Source: Membranipora membranacea
Taxonomy: Eukaryota > Bryozoa > Gymnolaemata > Cheilostomatida > Membraniporidae
DNA length: 64,000 nt
Reading direction: 5' to 3'
Assembly (NCBI GenBank): GCA_914767715.1
Contig: OU612068.1
Location: 29,264,001-29,328,000 of the forward strand
Shown here: in pieces, positions 38,176 through 50,900 of the stretch
Numbering within the stretch: position 1 is the first letter of the stretch
Layout of the letters: every line of letters begins with the position of its first letter
The notes under the pieces: model-generated
The model's database searches: none
The model's input: the letters and a program-made list of their open reading frames with translations, nothing else
What the model was told of the DNA's origin: nothing
Translations under genes and position numbers: made by a program

Positions 38176-39530
38176 CAATTACCCATAGGACTGCCGCAGT
38201 TCCTGTGATTTGTGGGCTTGGAGTAGGTGGGGGTGGGAAGGATGGAAGCTTTATTTGCTTTGCAGTTGCCAATTTGGCTGAACATACTCTTTTAATTGCC
38301 AAAGTTGGATCATTTATCATACCTGAAACACTTTCTGATTGGTTGGAACCAAGGAGTAATAGCGAAGAGGAGAGATAGCTTATTACTTTTTGTTGACTAT
38401 GGTTGCCTCACCTCTGATGAAACCATTACAAAATAAAGTACACCTATGCTGTAGTATGTTGGATGGGCCTGGGGGCCGATGTCAGGGAGACATGTCCCAA
38501 GAGACCTGTGAGAGTTGTATAACAAAAGGCCTTTTGTTTGGTGAACAAAGGAGTACAATGGCAGGCAAAGTTTGCATGTCTGAATACATGTTGGATGTGT
38601 GTGCTTGCATGCTGGGGAGCGTGTATGGTAGCCTCAATTCTCCACTTTTGATACACTCATTTGTGGGTAAACACAATCCACCCGCTGCTACAATTATGTA
38701 GGAAACACTGGTAAAGGGTATTTTCTTGCAACGCGCTTACTGATTGCTCTCTATGGACTAGTTGATTTGCAGTAGGTTTAATACAATACTTATACAACAT
38801 CATTGACTATGACGTAGTATGACGTAGTATATTGCATCAGCCAATAGGAATAGGTTATCTGCTACCCACTCTATTGGCCAAATCTGAAGTTTTGCCCTGA
38901 CCTGCCTGACATAGGTAGTTTCTGAAGCTAATATCATTTGAGTGAGGGGATAGAGACATGTCCTCTGTGTAAACTTTAACAGTTTGTTGAAAAGGCTACA
39001 TAGTGAGTGGCTACATGTTCAGCTGTAGTAAGGCTAGCACGGTGCCTAGCGATGAAGAAAATTGCTGCTGATTTTGTGACCATTCTTTATGATATCTCAG
39101 TGAATATGACTCTGGGGGTGCTCAAACATGATTTTTTAGAGAGGGCATGCTGATATTGACTGAAACAACACTTTTACATGGAAGTGAGTGCTGTTAAACA
39201 TATTTTTGACAATTGTGGCCGAGGTTACCATCGTATATTGACAGTGCCATTATATCGTATATGAAGAAATTGGGAGTTATTTCTACTCTCCCCTGTTACT
39301 CCTTGGTTGGAACATATTGTTGTGATGTTGCTTTGAAATGTGTCAAGATGACCCAACCAATCAGAAAGTGTGTTTCAGGTATGATAAATGATCCAACTTT
39401 GGCAGTTAAAAGTGTATGTTCAGCTAAATTGGCAACTGCAAAGCACATAGAGTTCCATCCTTCTCACCCCCCACCCACCCCATGCCCAAAATCAGGAACT
39501 GCGGCAGTCCTATATGCAATTACCAACCTT
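38176..39530. mobile_element. Fold-back element with arms of about 200-240 bp
   Basis: Left arm 38176-38377 and right arm 39282-39530 are reverse complements. Shared strings include GGACTGCCGCAGTTCCTG, TTTGCAGTTGCCAATTT, GCCAAAGTTGGATCATTTAT and CATACCTGAAACAC. The right arm has a small insertion. The spacer of about 900 bases has no recognisable transposase. It is probably a non-autonomous DNA element. Confidence 0.75.
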
Positions 39531-39753
39531 AGGAGATTGACAACAATCCTATCTATCCTATCCTATCTATAGTCGTCCTTGTAGACAAGGACTGATAATT
39601 TTCGACAACTTAGAGGCTTTGCAGTTTGATTAGTAGTATCTATGCTAAGGAGTTAAACAGGAGTAGCACCTACAGAAAAAAATGACACAAAATAAAGTTC
39701 AGAGGGATGTGAAACTTCTGTAACCTTAACTTAATCTTAGGGATCAGGAATTG

Positions 39754-39970
39754 TCAGTAGCTCAGTTGGTAGAGCGCTGATCGCAGGACTGCAAGGTCAT
39801 GGGTTCGTACCTCAGTGGTGACTTTTGGTGCAAACTCCTGAATTGACCGTGGCTGGTCATTCACCCTAGCCATACATGGAACAAAAACAGGCTTGCTAGA
39901 AACAAGATGCTGGGTTCATCAACCGGGTAGAACCCTGATGGAGAATCACCTCACCTGAGGAGAAAAAAAA
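39754..39970 (+). mobile_element. tRNA-derived SINE
   Basis: The head is tRNA-like: box A TAGCTCAGTTGGTAGAGCG, an anticodon-arm region, and box B GGGTTCGTACC. About 140 bases of unrelated body follow, then an A-rich end (AGAAAAAAAA). This is a classical SINE layout. It is not a functional tRNA, because the acceptor stem does not close well and the sequence continues. No clear target duplication is seen. Confidence 0.75.
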
Positions 39971-40825
39971 GATGCTTGCAACCAATGAAGGGAGCTCATT
40001 GTTTCAACACTGTTTGAACAAATTTTACCAACTGTCTTACTCTAAGCAGGGCCTACAGTTCTACTATGCAAGCAGTATGCTGTGTAGGCCTACATTACGA
40101 GGAAACTCCCCTGTTGCATGCTAAGATTTATTTTAGGTACTTGGTACTGCGATATAAAACGACCCGAAATACCACCAAATAACTGAACTATAATTTGTAA
40201 TGTCACAATTAATTCATTGATCAGTGCTAGCAATGGGTGCGTGAAGTCTCAGAAGACCTGTTGAATACAGTCTTGATATGTTATTTGGGTATTGCAATCC
40301 TGTCTTTTGCCTATCGGGATCGACCCCCAAAAATCTTTAAGCAGGGAAAGCCAAGTAATGGGAACTGTTCAACTCCTTGGAAAGATACTTTAAATAACAA
40401 TAATATACTCTGTTCAATTCTGACCAGGCCTTAGCCGATATATTGGCTCTGTTTGGTCGGCTTGGGTCTCATCATAGAATTATAAATGAACTAGACAGGT
40501 CACTTAACGGAGAATGAGTATTGAGCCACTGAGACATTCAATTGTGGGTCAAGTTGCAACATTGTGTTGTAGCAATGGTTTTATCATTGATTTGCAGTCC
40601 GCAATCCAGGTTTTATTTTGATTACTTGATCAATTGCCATTAGATTAAACTGGACTGCAAAACAACAATAACACAATTGCTACTACACAATTCTAAGGCA
40701 CATATACCCACAATTAAGTGCATCCCTTATGCTGTACACGGTGTCCTGTCAAGGTTTACCGTTAAAGCTATGGGTCGCACCCATCCCAGCCAATCAGAAA
40801 CAACGCATTGGCTAACTACTGCTGA

Positions 40826-41130
40826 ATATCACTATGGTTCCATGCTTCGAATGAGTGGTCCACTCCCATATCGCATGATGAATGCTTACGATTTCCATGA
40901 TACATGAACATGAAAAGAGATCTGCTGCAGCCGGGATTTGAACCCGGGCTTCCCGCATTGAAGTCATTGTATGCAAGCGCTATCCATTCATCTACGTTGC
41001 CGCTTTGATTTGAATACGGTTCCCCACTTCGAATGAACAAATGTGAACCCATTTGAGGGAAGTTGACCTAAATGCTAATTCCATGTATCGATTTGCCCTC
41101 AAATTGATGCCACATCAACTTATGGAATCA
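40826..41130 (-). mobile_element. tRNA-like/terminal-repeat element, copy B
   Basis: Read on the minus strand: a 5' module (GGCATCAATTTGAGGGC and ATACATGG), then a tRNA-like centre with GGATAGCGC and box B GGGTTCAAATCCCGG, then a 3' module with CATGGAAATCGTAAGCATT and TTCGAAGCATGGAACC, ending CATAGTGAT. The ends form a short, worn inverted repeat. Confidence 0.75.
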
Positions 41131-41956
41131 TACTGTATGTGTGAGAGATTTGGGAGTTCTAGCTAATACAATACGAAATATAAGGATAATCGAAAATAAG
41201 AGCAACCACTTTCACTTTTTGCTCGAAGCAGTTTTTACGTGATACTGAACATAGGCAAAACACAGATTTGTAATCCTCAGAAGCCCATGATTTTTGAGAT
41301 GTTGTAAGGTCATGAGGCCTAACATGCATGGACCAAGATCATCTCACACAAAAACAACAGACTTGAGTGGATATCAATGCATTCCTTGATTTCAATGGAA
41401 ATACCTTTCAGAACTGGGTTATTTTTGCAATGTATGTTGAGATTATTATCCCAGTCTAGAGACGCGCTCTGATCCAATTCAACAAATGGCAACTGCATCT
41501 ACAACAGTTTCCTTCCCCGTACAATGAAATATTATTGACAATGCCAAGGCTGTCACTTACTACTGGTCAGGCAATAGTACTTGATCTGAACCCAAATGCC
41601 CTACCCTTGGAATTGGCTGGTATTCTGGAAAAAGGTTGCCCATGTCAGAAGTCTCTTTGAAAATCCTTGATGTAAGTAGATGTAATGCTAAATCAATAAC
41701 TGAAAGACGACAATCATTGGCAATCATCAATCCAGTTGATCGCCCAAGGAAGCCTTCTTTCCAACTGCTGACCATCAATCCCAGCCCATCCAGTTAAAGA
41801 GAAATCATTGAGCATGAGTTGTGGTCACTGCCGTTAATGAATGCATTGATCTTTTTTTTCTCTAGGAGGAGGCAATAGTTTAATTGACTTACTAAGTCCA
41901 GTGGAACTGCAGAGTGCTGCTACAGGAATTAATAGATATAACCACATACTCTGACA
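41131..41956. other. Upstream region of DHX36
   Basis: No gene recognised. The minus-strand open frame at about 41560-41778 has no known feature. No TATA box stands out near 41957. Confidence 0.45.
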
Positions 41957-44900
41957 ATGTATAGAGGCTCGTTACAAACTAATGGAGACGGTGGTCAGGG
42001 TTGGCGAGGCAGACCTAGGAGAGGCAGTGGAAGTAATCCGGGGTATGGAGGAGACCACTCAGCTCAGTCTCATACTGACTCTCCTCACACTTCATACTCA
42101 TCAGCAGGGCCTGGTGGTAGATATCAGGATGAGTTTGGTGGAGCGCAAGCCTCTGAGGCACAAGGCTACAGATCATATTACCAGAGACCTCGGGGTCATA
42201 GATCAGAAGAGTACAGAGCCCGGGGTCATAGAGGTTATAGGGGTCACAGAGGTCGTGGAGGTCACAGAGATGAGGGTCACTCCGCATATGGTATGAGAGG
42301 TCATGGAGGTTACAGAGGTCATCGAGGTCACAGAGATGAAGGTGAATCAGCAGGTTATGGTATGAGAGGTCATGGAAGGAGATTAGAGAGTGGAGGTGAA
42401 CACAACACTGGTAAGCTTTGAGGCCACCATCTTGTCATATCCATCTTTCTATACCTAAGAAAATTATGGTTAGGACACTGGGTTGTAATGTAGATCTGCC
42501 AAATTGTCAAAGTGTTTTTTTTATCAATTTAGGTTCAAGAGTTTGCATATCAGGTACTACGTATATCAAGCCATCATAATACTAAGAAATATAGTAAACC
42601 CAACTATGTATAAATATTTTATAGGGCACAATGAAAATTTTAAATTTTTTTCAGAGGAGGATGAGGACAGGCCTCCATCCCACCTGCGAGGTAGAGATAT
42701 AGGTATGTGGTATGCCAAGCGATCTCGAGGTAGAAAAGGTCTGAGCGGCGCTGCTGGAGCTGATCTGGCTGCTCGTGAACCTGCGAGGATACGAACTAAA
42801 GCAGATAAAGCTTATATTCAACAACACTCTCACGTGAGTCTCAAAACTCTGTCACTTACCATGAGAAAGCAACTCCAGCTATCTAATCTCCAAACTCCCT
42901 GATCTAAGTCGTGTTGTTGATTGTTGCAAGTCAATTACTCAATTTGTACCTGTAGGTTAACAAATTCATCACATTGCTCGCCCAATGACCTTTATATTGC
43001 ACACTGTCAAATATCAGGGAGTTAAGTTAATAATTACGTTTGGGTTATTTGGAACTTTCAGACATGAGTGTTTTCAGATCAAGTTTCCGTGTGGGTGTGA
43101 GTGGATGTTTTCCATGTATTGCATAAAAAACGAAATGATTTCATGCAGGTTATGGGTCACCAACTCCCATAAGATTAAGAATCGAAAATTTTCTTTGAAC
43201 GCATTAACTTATCACCTGGTGAACAACCATTGGTGTGTGTGAGCACCAGCAAAACTATTTTTGGCAAGAATGTTCATCCACCTACATAGTTCAGTATAAG
43301 ATTTAACAATTTTTCCAGAAATCTCCTGGTAGCCTGACTAGACTGTTGTTACGTATAGTTACAATCCTACTCTCATTGATCTCCATGTATGTAGAGAATG
43401 GTAGTGAGTATTGATGCTGATATGCTGATTAAAGTGAGAGAAGTTTTACAGCAGCCGCATCCTGTTCCAGCCTGGGCTTCTTCTAATACCAGAAGAAACC
43501 CTCAAATAATTAAATCAGGTAAAGTGTTAACCTTAAAACTGCAGAACTAAAGATCATAGATACGTATTGGAGGGATATATACTATAAATATGTACATACA
43601 TTCTATACATGATGGCATTCCATGGATATACAAAATGCAAATATATAATCTATTTAATATATATACCATAATCTTGTTTGTTCGCACACAGACCTGTCAG
43701 TAAGTTTTGTGTTTGCTATATCGCTGATAGAACCTAAAGATGATGGTTTTATACCTCTACCCACTGAAGACTCTGAATCTGACCTCACACCACCTGACGG
43801 AGAAAGCATTGGCGATACAGTAAAGAGAGGACGATATTTCTATGATGACTCGACCTCTGATAGACACACAGATGAGAGTATGCAGGAGGAGGAGGACTTT
43901 ATATCTCACACTAACACTCAGGCTCACTCCTCGGGTAGGATTGATTATCTCCACATGTGTTAATTATTCGCCTATTTATGAATTTCTAGCAGTCTGACAG
44001 CAAGGATTGATGTTAATTCACATCTATACGACCTATTATATATTATGATCACTGGCTATGATAGCCAGAATTTTATAGTCCTGTTCATGACTTGTGTTCT
44101 GACTGCCCTGTCAACTTTTGAGGGCTTTAGTCGATGCTCAAGATAAAAATATTACATGTTACATTTTCCTCAAAGCGAATGAATCTGAATCTTGCCTGTG
44201 TATTTTTTGTAGATTTACCTTTGTGGGTGAGACCAGCAGAATCCAAACTGAACACAGAGTTAAAATCAGAGCTGACACATAACTCTCAGTCCAATAGGCT
44301 TCTAGAGTTCAGAAAAAGACTCCCAGCTCATAAAATGAAGCAGGTAGGTAAAAATTATGCCAATAATAGGTATGATTTACAATCACAGTAGAATTGCTGA
44401 TTAGCCACAAAAGGTGACATACTTATTGCAATTAGTGAACCAATATCCCTTCTGTGAGCTCAACATCTGTCTAAAGAACAGTAATGGCTCATATATTTTG
44501 GTACTCTTTTTAACGTGATGTGGATCAGCCATAAGGCTTGCTTGAGAATTAGCAGTTATCATCCTGTGATACAGACAGACAATCCTCTCACTGTTATATA
44601 ATATATACTTACATTACAAACACTTATTATTCTATATACTCCTATGATTAATATATATACTTATATAATTTATATATATTTATATAACATATAGTCTATG
44701 TAATATATACTTATATAATATACACCTACATTTTAATTTTATATATAATAAAATACTTTAATTTTTACTTATAGGAACTGGTGGAGATGATAAGAAGTAA
44801 TCAGGTTGTTGTTATAAGCGGTGAGACTGGCTGTGGTAAAACAACACAGGTAATATAAAATACTCGCGCCTCAATCATGGAAGGTAGTGCTGTGCAATAT

Positions 44901-47900
44901 TGCTAGCAAGTCAACAAATTATATTGGCCACAATTTATATTTATATCGACTGTAATCTGAATTGGAAGATATTACACTTTGATTTTGTATGTTTCAAGAC
45001 AGACAGGTCGATATCAGCAGGGAGTGTGGGACGAACATCCTGATATCAGATATATCCAGCAATAATCGCTAATTAATATGGTAGTTGTCTTGCCGCTTAC
45101 CAGGGGAAGACAACCACTGTATGAAAATGAGCTGATAATCGAAGCTCTATTTTGTCAATTTTGTAATATGATATTGCAACAAATGAAAACCTTATGACCC
45201 TATCATTGAAAAAATGATTAAAGCGATTATATCGTGCAATACTAAGCCTTAGTAATGGCAAGCTTGCCAGTACTCGTAAAAAGCTCCGATTGTATCCTGT
45301 ACAAAAATAGTCTCTTGATCTACGGCCACTAGGAGACCAGGCGAATCGAATCAACCTGGTTTGGTACTTCTAAAACGCCTTCCGTAGCTTACTTCATAAT
45401 TATGATGTAATATTTATGAGTATCATATTTATATATAGATATATATATATTATTATATACAGGTTACACAATTTGTGCTGGATGATATGATAGGTGAAGG
45501 TAAAGGATCACAATGTAATATAGTGTGTACTCAACCTCGCAGAATCAGCGCTATATCTGTAAGTGTCCTAGAGTGTGTATCTAGACTGTCAGAAAAGTCA
45601 CTAACGAATTAGAGATGAATTTATCAAAGATGTTACTCTGAGGTACCGACCCAATAATGCTTGAGGCCCGAACTGTCCCTGATACATTTATATGCAGTCT
45701 GTGTTTACTATCATAGTACTATAGGAGGATCCAGATATAAAGGTTATAGAAGTTGATGTTGTTCTGACTGATATTGACAGGTAGCAGAAAGAGTAGCGGA
45801 TGAGAGGAATGAAGATCTGGGATTAAGTGTTGGTTATTCTATTAGACTAAACAATGTGTTACCTCGTCCACACGCCTCCATAACATACTGTACTACTGGA
45901 ATATTACTGAGACGATTAGAGAAAGATCCACTACTCAATAATCTATCACATGTCTTTGTAGATGAGGTTTGTTTGAAACTCTCTTTTATATCTGTAGGCC
46001 TTAGCTGCTCTATACTTTACTGTTTTGTCTTTCACTTGACAATGCTTATAACTTTTCTTTATTACCTGATCGATATATATACATTAGATTCGGTTTATAC
46101 TTCCGTTTTATGATATGTGTATGATGATCTTTTCCCACTACATTAAAGGTACATGAGAGAGATATTAACACAGATTTCCTGTTGATACTGCTGAGGGACC
46201 TGTTACCGCGGCGACCTGATCTCAAGGTCATATTGATGTCAGCGACTCTGAATGCGGAGCAGTTCTCAGACTACTTTAGCTCAGCACCTATGACCAACAT
46301 TCCGGGATTTACTTATCCTGTTACTGAGCTTTATCTAGAAGATATCATCGACACTGTCAGGTAAGAACAATACAATTACACGTGGCATGTAGAGCGACTG
46401 CTTTACTAGTTAGAAGATTCAATGGGCATATATGAACCACTGCTAGTTAATGTAAAGATAAAATATATAATGAATGTTTTTACTGTTGTAGATACAGTCC
46501 GATGCGTTACCTACAGAATAACTTTAGATCCTACAGATCACGTGAGGCGCGAGAGCAGCGTAAAGCTAATATTAACCAGGCTGCTCATCTAGGCAGAGTG
46601 TTACAGACTCAGTGTCCACAGTAAGTGCACACACCTATAGTAAGAACTATATATATAGTACTCATAGTACAGAGAAATGATGAGTGAACCACATGATGTA
46701 ATCTAACAACAAGCTACATATATGACAACATGACAAACTTGTTACAATATACAATATAGAAAAGCTTAGACGCCGTAGATTTTTTAACCATATAGGTATA
46801 TCAGTGAACCATATATCATTAAACCATAGGTATGAACCACAGGTATATCTTACAGCAAGGAGTAACTCCTTGATTCCAGATTGTTGTGTATTTACAGTGT
46901 TTTATGCGAGCTGTGAGGATTTATCTATTTCCTAACTATTTTTCATATCAGGTTAAGTGATGCTGGAGTAGAATCTATAACACAGATGGATCATAGCAAA
47001 GTTCATCCTGAATTAGTAGCTAGTTTAGTCACACATATCTGTGATACCAAACCTGTAAGTAGTAGTATGTACAAATATTACACCACACAATGTGAGATCT
47101 GTATAATGTATGACCCATATAATCACAGCTGGCGCAGTGTTGTTTGAAGGCTGATGATAGCGGGTTAGTTGTACCCAATTGAATTAAATTAAATTGAACT
47201 ATGTGACTTATGCTCATTTTCATATATCCACCTGGACAAGGGAAAGAGTCATCAAAGATTTTTACGCATCTAATCAACCAAAATAGTTATGACATTAGTA
47301 GATGAATCTTTCTTATGTTACGTAAAGTGAACCCTTCACGTTATTTATAGTTACAATATGTTATTACAATATGGGCAGTAGTATAGTAGATAATTATCAG
47401 TATATACTTTGACAGGAAGGTGCTATACTTGTATTCTTACCTGGCTGGGGAGATATTTCTGAGGTAAATAAGATACTCACGCGTAACTTTTCATCTCGAT
47501 CTGCTACTATAAAGATAATACCTCTACACTCACTCATATCTACTAAGGATCAGAAAACTGTATTCAGGAGGCCTCCTGAGGGGGTCAGGAAGATTGTACT
47601 ATCAACTAACATAGCAGAGACTAGGTAGGCTTTCACTGTTGGATAGTGTCTGATACCATTCTTTCGCCAGGATTCCTCTTCAGACCTGATATGATGGCAG
47701 TGTATTTCTAAATATTCTTAATTCTGAAATAAAAAACACCAGTTAACTATAGCATTTCGATTCAAATAATTTATTGGGTTCTTATTTTTCTGTCATGATT
47801 TGTCAGAGTCTTATACTTAGAAAAATGAATGTCTAGGGAGTGTGCCTGCACTGTGAGGTTGACTCATTTAGTTTGTATAGCCAATTTATTTGTATGCCTC

Positions 47901-50900
47901 TTCATTTGCCTTCATGTTCATATATTGGCGTGTATGTATGTATATTTTTAGTATAACAATAGATGATATCGTCTATGTAGTCAACACGGGTAAGATAAAG
48001 ATGAAGGACTTTGATAGTAACAGAAATCTAGCTACTCTTGATACAAGATGGGTAAGCTTAGCTAACTCGAGACAGAGAAGAGGCAGGGCCGGCAGAGTTC
48101 AGGCCGGTATGTTATAAGCCCATTACAGGAACTTGCTGAGTTTGAAGCCTCATTGTGCTATGTTTGAGTTATGCAGAATTTAATCGGTACTCATTTCCAT
48201 GAGCGGCAGCTGAAGTTTAATGTTCTGTGGGTGTCGTTAGAGATTTATACTCTTTACTTTTACTCCTGCAACTGCTTAACTCATTAACCCACCTGCGGGT
48301 TGTGTAACCCATCTGCGGGTTGTGTAACCCACCTGCGGGTTGTGTAACCCACCTGCGGGTTGTGTAATCCACCTGCGGGTTGTGTAACCCACCTGCGGGT
48401 TGTGTAACCCACCTGCGGGTTGTGTAATCCACCTGCGGGTTGTGTAACCCACCTGCGGGTTGTGTAACCCACCTGCGGGTTGTGTTACCCACCTGCGGGT
48501 TGCGTAACCCACCTGCAGGTTGCGTAACCCACCTGCAGGTTGCGTAACCCACCTAGCTCCAGGTTGCGTAACCCACCTAGCTCCAGGTTGCGTAACCCAC
48601 CTAGCTCCAGGTTGCGTAACCCACCTAGCTCCAGGTTGTGTAACCCACCTAGCTCCAGGTTGTGTAACCCACCTAGCTCCAGGTTGTGTAACCCTAGACA
48701 ATAAGTGTTTCTATGTATGCATCAGTGATTTACTATATAACTTCCAGGAGAGTGTTATCACTTATATACCAGATACCATGAGTCTAAGTTATCAGACTAC
48801 CAGAGACCAGAGATGATCAGAACCAGACTAGAAAATGTCTGCCTGGATGTCAAGGTCAGTCTTTTATCATTGAGCAATGTACTGAAATGATTTGACCTGG
48901 CCTTTCTTAGTCAGTATCTGAATGGTAATAGTTTCGATGCCAGGTTACAGTCACGAGGATGTGATCCAGAGCAGACAATAGGTTATACAGAAAACACCCG
49001 AGAGTTCTTCGAGTACTTAGGCTACACTTGACCTTGTCGATCTGACCATTCTTTCTGATTTAACTTTGCAATATAGATCATACCACTGATTTTTTTACAC
49101 AGGTAATCTTCAGAAAACTTAATTGACTCTCAAGAGTTTAAATTTCTATTTTAGTCTATGAACATGCCAATACTAAGTTACGCGTAACTCGAAAGTATAA
49201 TATAACCACAATCACACCCTCTCCAAAGAATGAGACTAGCCACAGCTATCTAGCATCAAATTTAAAATGACAAAGTATCAAAGAAACACCATATGAACCT
49301 ATTGGGCGATGTGAAGTGATTGTTTCTACCGATTCCACACAATAGTTTTGTTAGTTGAACATAATTTTCATTAATGCCTATCTATTGTTTTGTGTATGTA
49401 CTTTAACATGTAGATCTTATTGATAATCCTTATCTCCAGCTTCTTGGTCAGGGTGAGATTGAACCATTCCTGCTCAAAGCCATGGATCCTCCATCTCAGA
49501 AAGCTATCGAACAAGCAATTGGGCTGCTAAAAACCCTAGTAAGTGCCATTTCTAATTCATATACACGTTAACACAGCAAATGTACTCTTTGTGTCAAATT
49601 TGGATGACACTCATTTATATCCTTTAGTGCTTGAAAAATACCGTTACCACCACAGGACCTGTCCAGAATCTGAGTCAGAAAACACAACCAAGATCATTAC
49701 CACCACAAGACCTGTCCAGAATCTGAGTCAGAAAATACAACCAAGATCATGTTAATATTTCAAAAGGAGTTGGAATAGTAAATTTCAAATCAGCATTGAT
49801 GTAATATGAGTCGTCTGCTGAGTACATCACAAGTACAGTCTTATGTGGCACTGTTGTGACTTTGTTTCATTACACAGAAAGCTTTAGACGAGCATGAAAG
49901 GCTAACTCCGCTGGGATCACACTTGGCTCGTTTACCGATGGATCCCCAGTGTGGTAAGATGATACTGATGTCATCAGTCTTCTCCTGTCTCGACCCGGTG
50001 CTGTCCGTGGCCGCCTGTCTTAGCTTCAAAGATCCTTACAACATAACACTAGTACGTGTCATCCTTATATATAACATTTCACTGGTACGTTTCAAGCTGA
50101 AATTTAATATCCGTTATGGCAAAGCCTTGTTATACCAAATAATGTATTAATGCTGCCACAAAATTCTGTTCTGACACGAGAGTGGGTAGAATCTTTTGCC
50201 ATATCTGTAGTGTTTTATGACATGTGTGACACATAGGACACATGGGACATTTATGAGGATGAGTTGGCCTATAAGGTTGTGTAAGTACAGATTAGGACTC
50301 ATAGGCTGCCTTGCTGGTGTGAGAATATGGCAGACACATAATTTAGTGTGTGCGTGTAGCTGGCTTACAGTGACAGTAATTTTAATGTTGTAGGAAAATC
50401 AAAATGAAGTTGATAAAATAAGAAAACGCTTCTCACAAGGACAGAACAGTGACCATCTCATGCTTCATTACACAATCAAAGTAAGTTCTGTTCCATCAGT
50501 TGAATCATTTACAATTTTAATCCAATGATCTAATTAATATTAGGTGGAGTGTGTGGGAAATACTCTTCGATAACATACTGTGTTACTCCCAGGATTTATT
50601 TTCTTGCCTCTAGGGCAAAGAAAACCACACACTCTTCTCCTTGATATACGAACTTTGATATTTCTGTAACTTCAATACTTTGCTGGCCCTGCGCACAAAT
50701 GTGCCATCTGGCGCTTTTGCCAAACTGAAATAAATTGTTCTTTATGCCTAAATACCAAATATCTATACATATACTACATCAATGGTAAACAACTATTAGC
50801 GCAGCACTTTGAGGCAGCATGTAACAGACAAATTGGTTTTGATTTTTTACAATCTTAGTCCTATGTATATCGCTTCCAAGAACTTTAGAGTGGTCCTTAC

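Noticed and set aside
38390-38701. 103-residue Cys-containing open frame between fold-back arms
   Set aside because: No domain, signal or splice partner; an equally long frame exists on the other strand.
38805-38832. Paired TGACGTAG motifs resembling CRE sites
   Set aside because: Simple 11-base duplication with no gene start nearby.
39754-39826. Functional tRNA gene
   Set aside because: Boxes A and B are good, but the acceptor stem does not pair well and a SINE body with an A-rich end follows.
48217-48816. Repeat proteins such as ARWVTQPG and PAGCVTH on opposite strands
   Set aside because: They are translations of the intronic minisatellite in DHX36.
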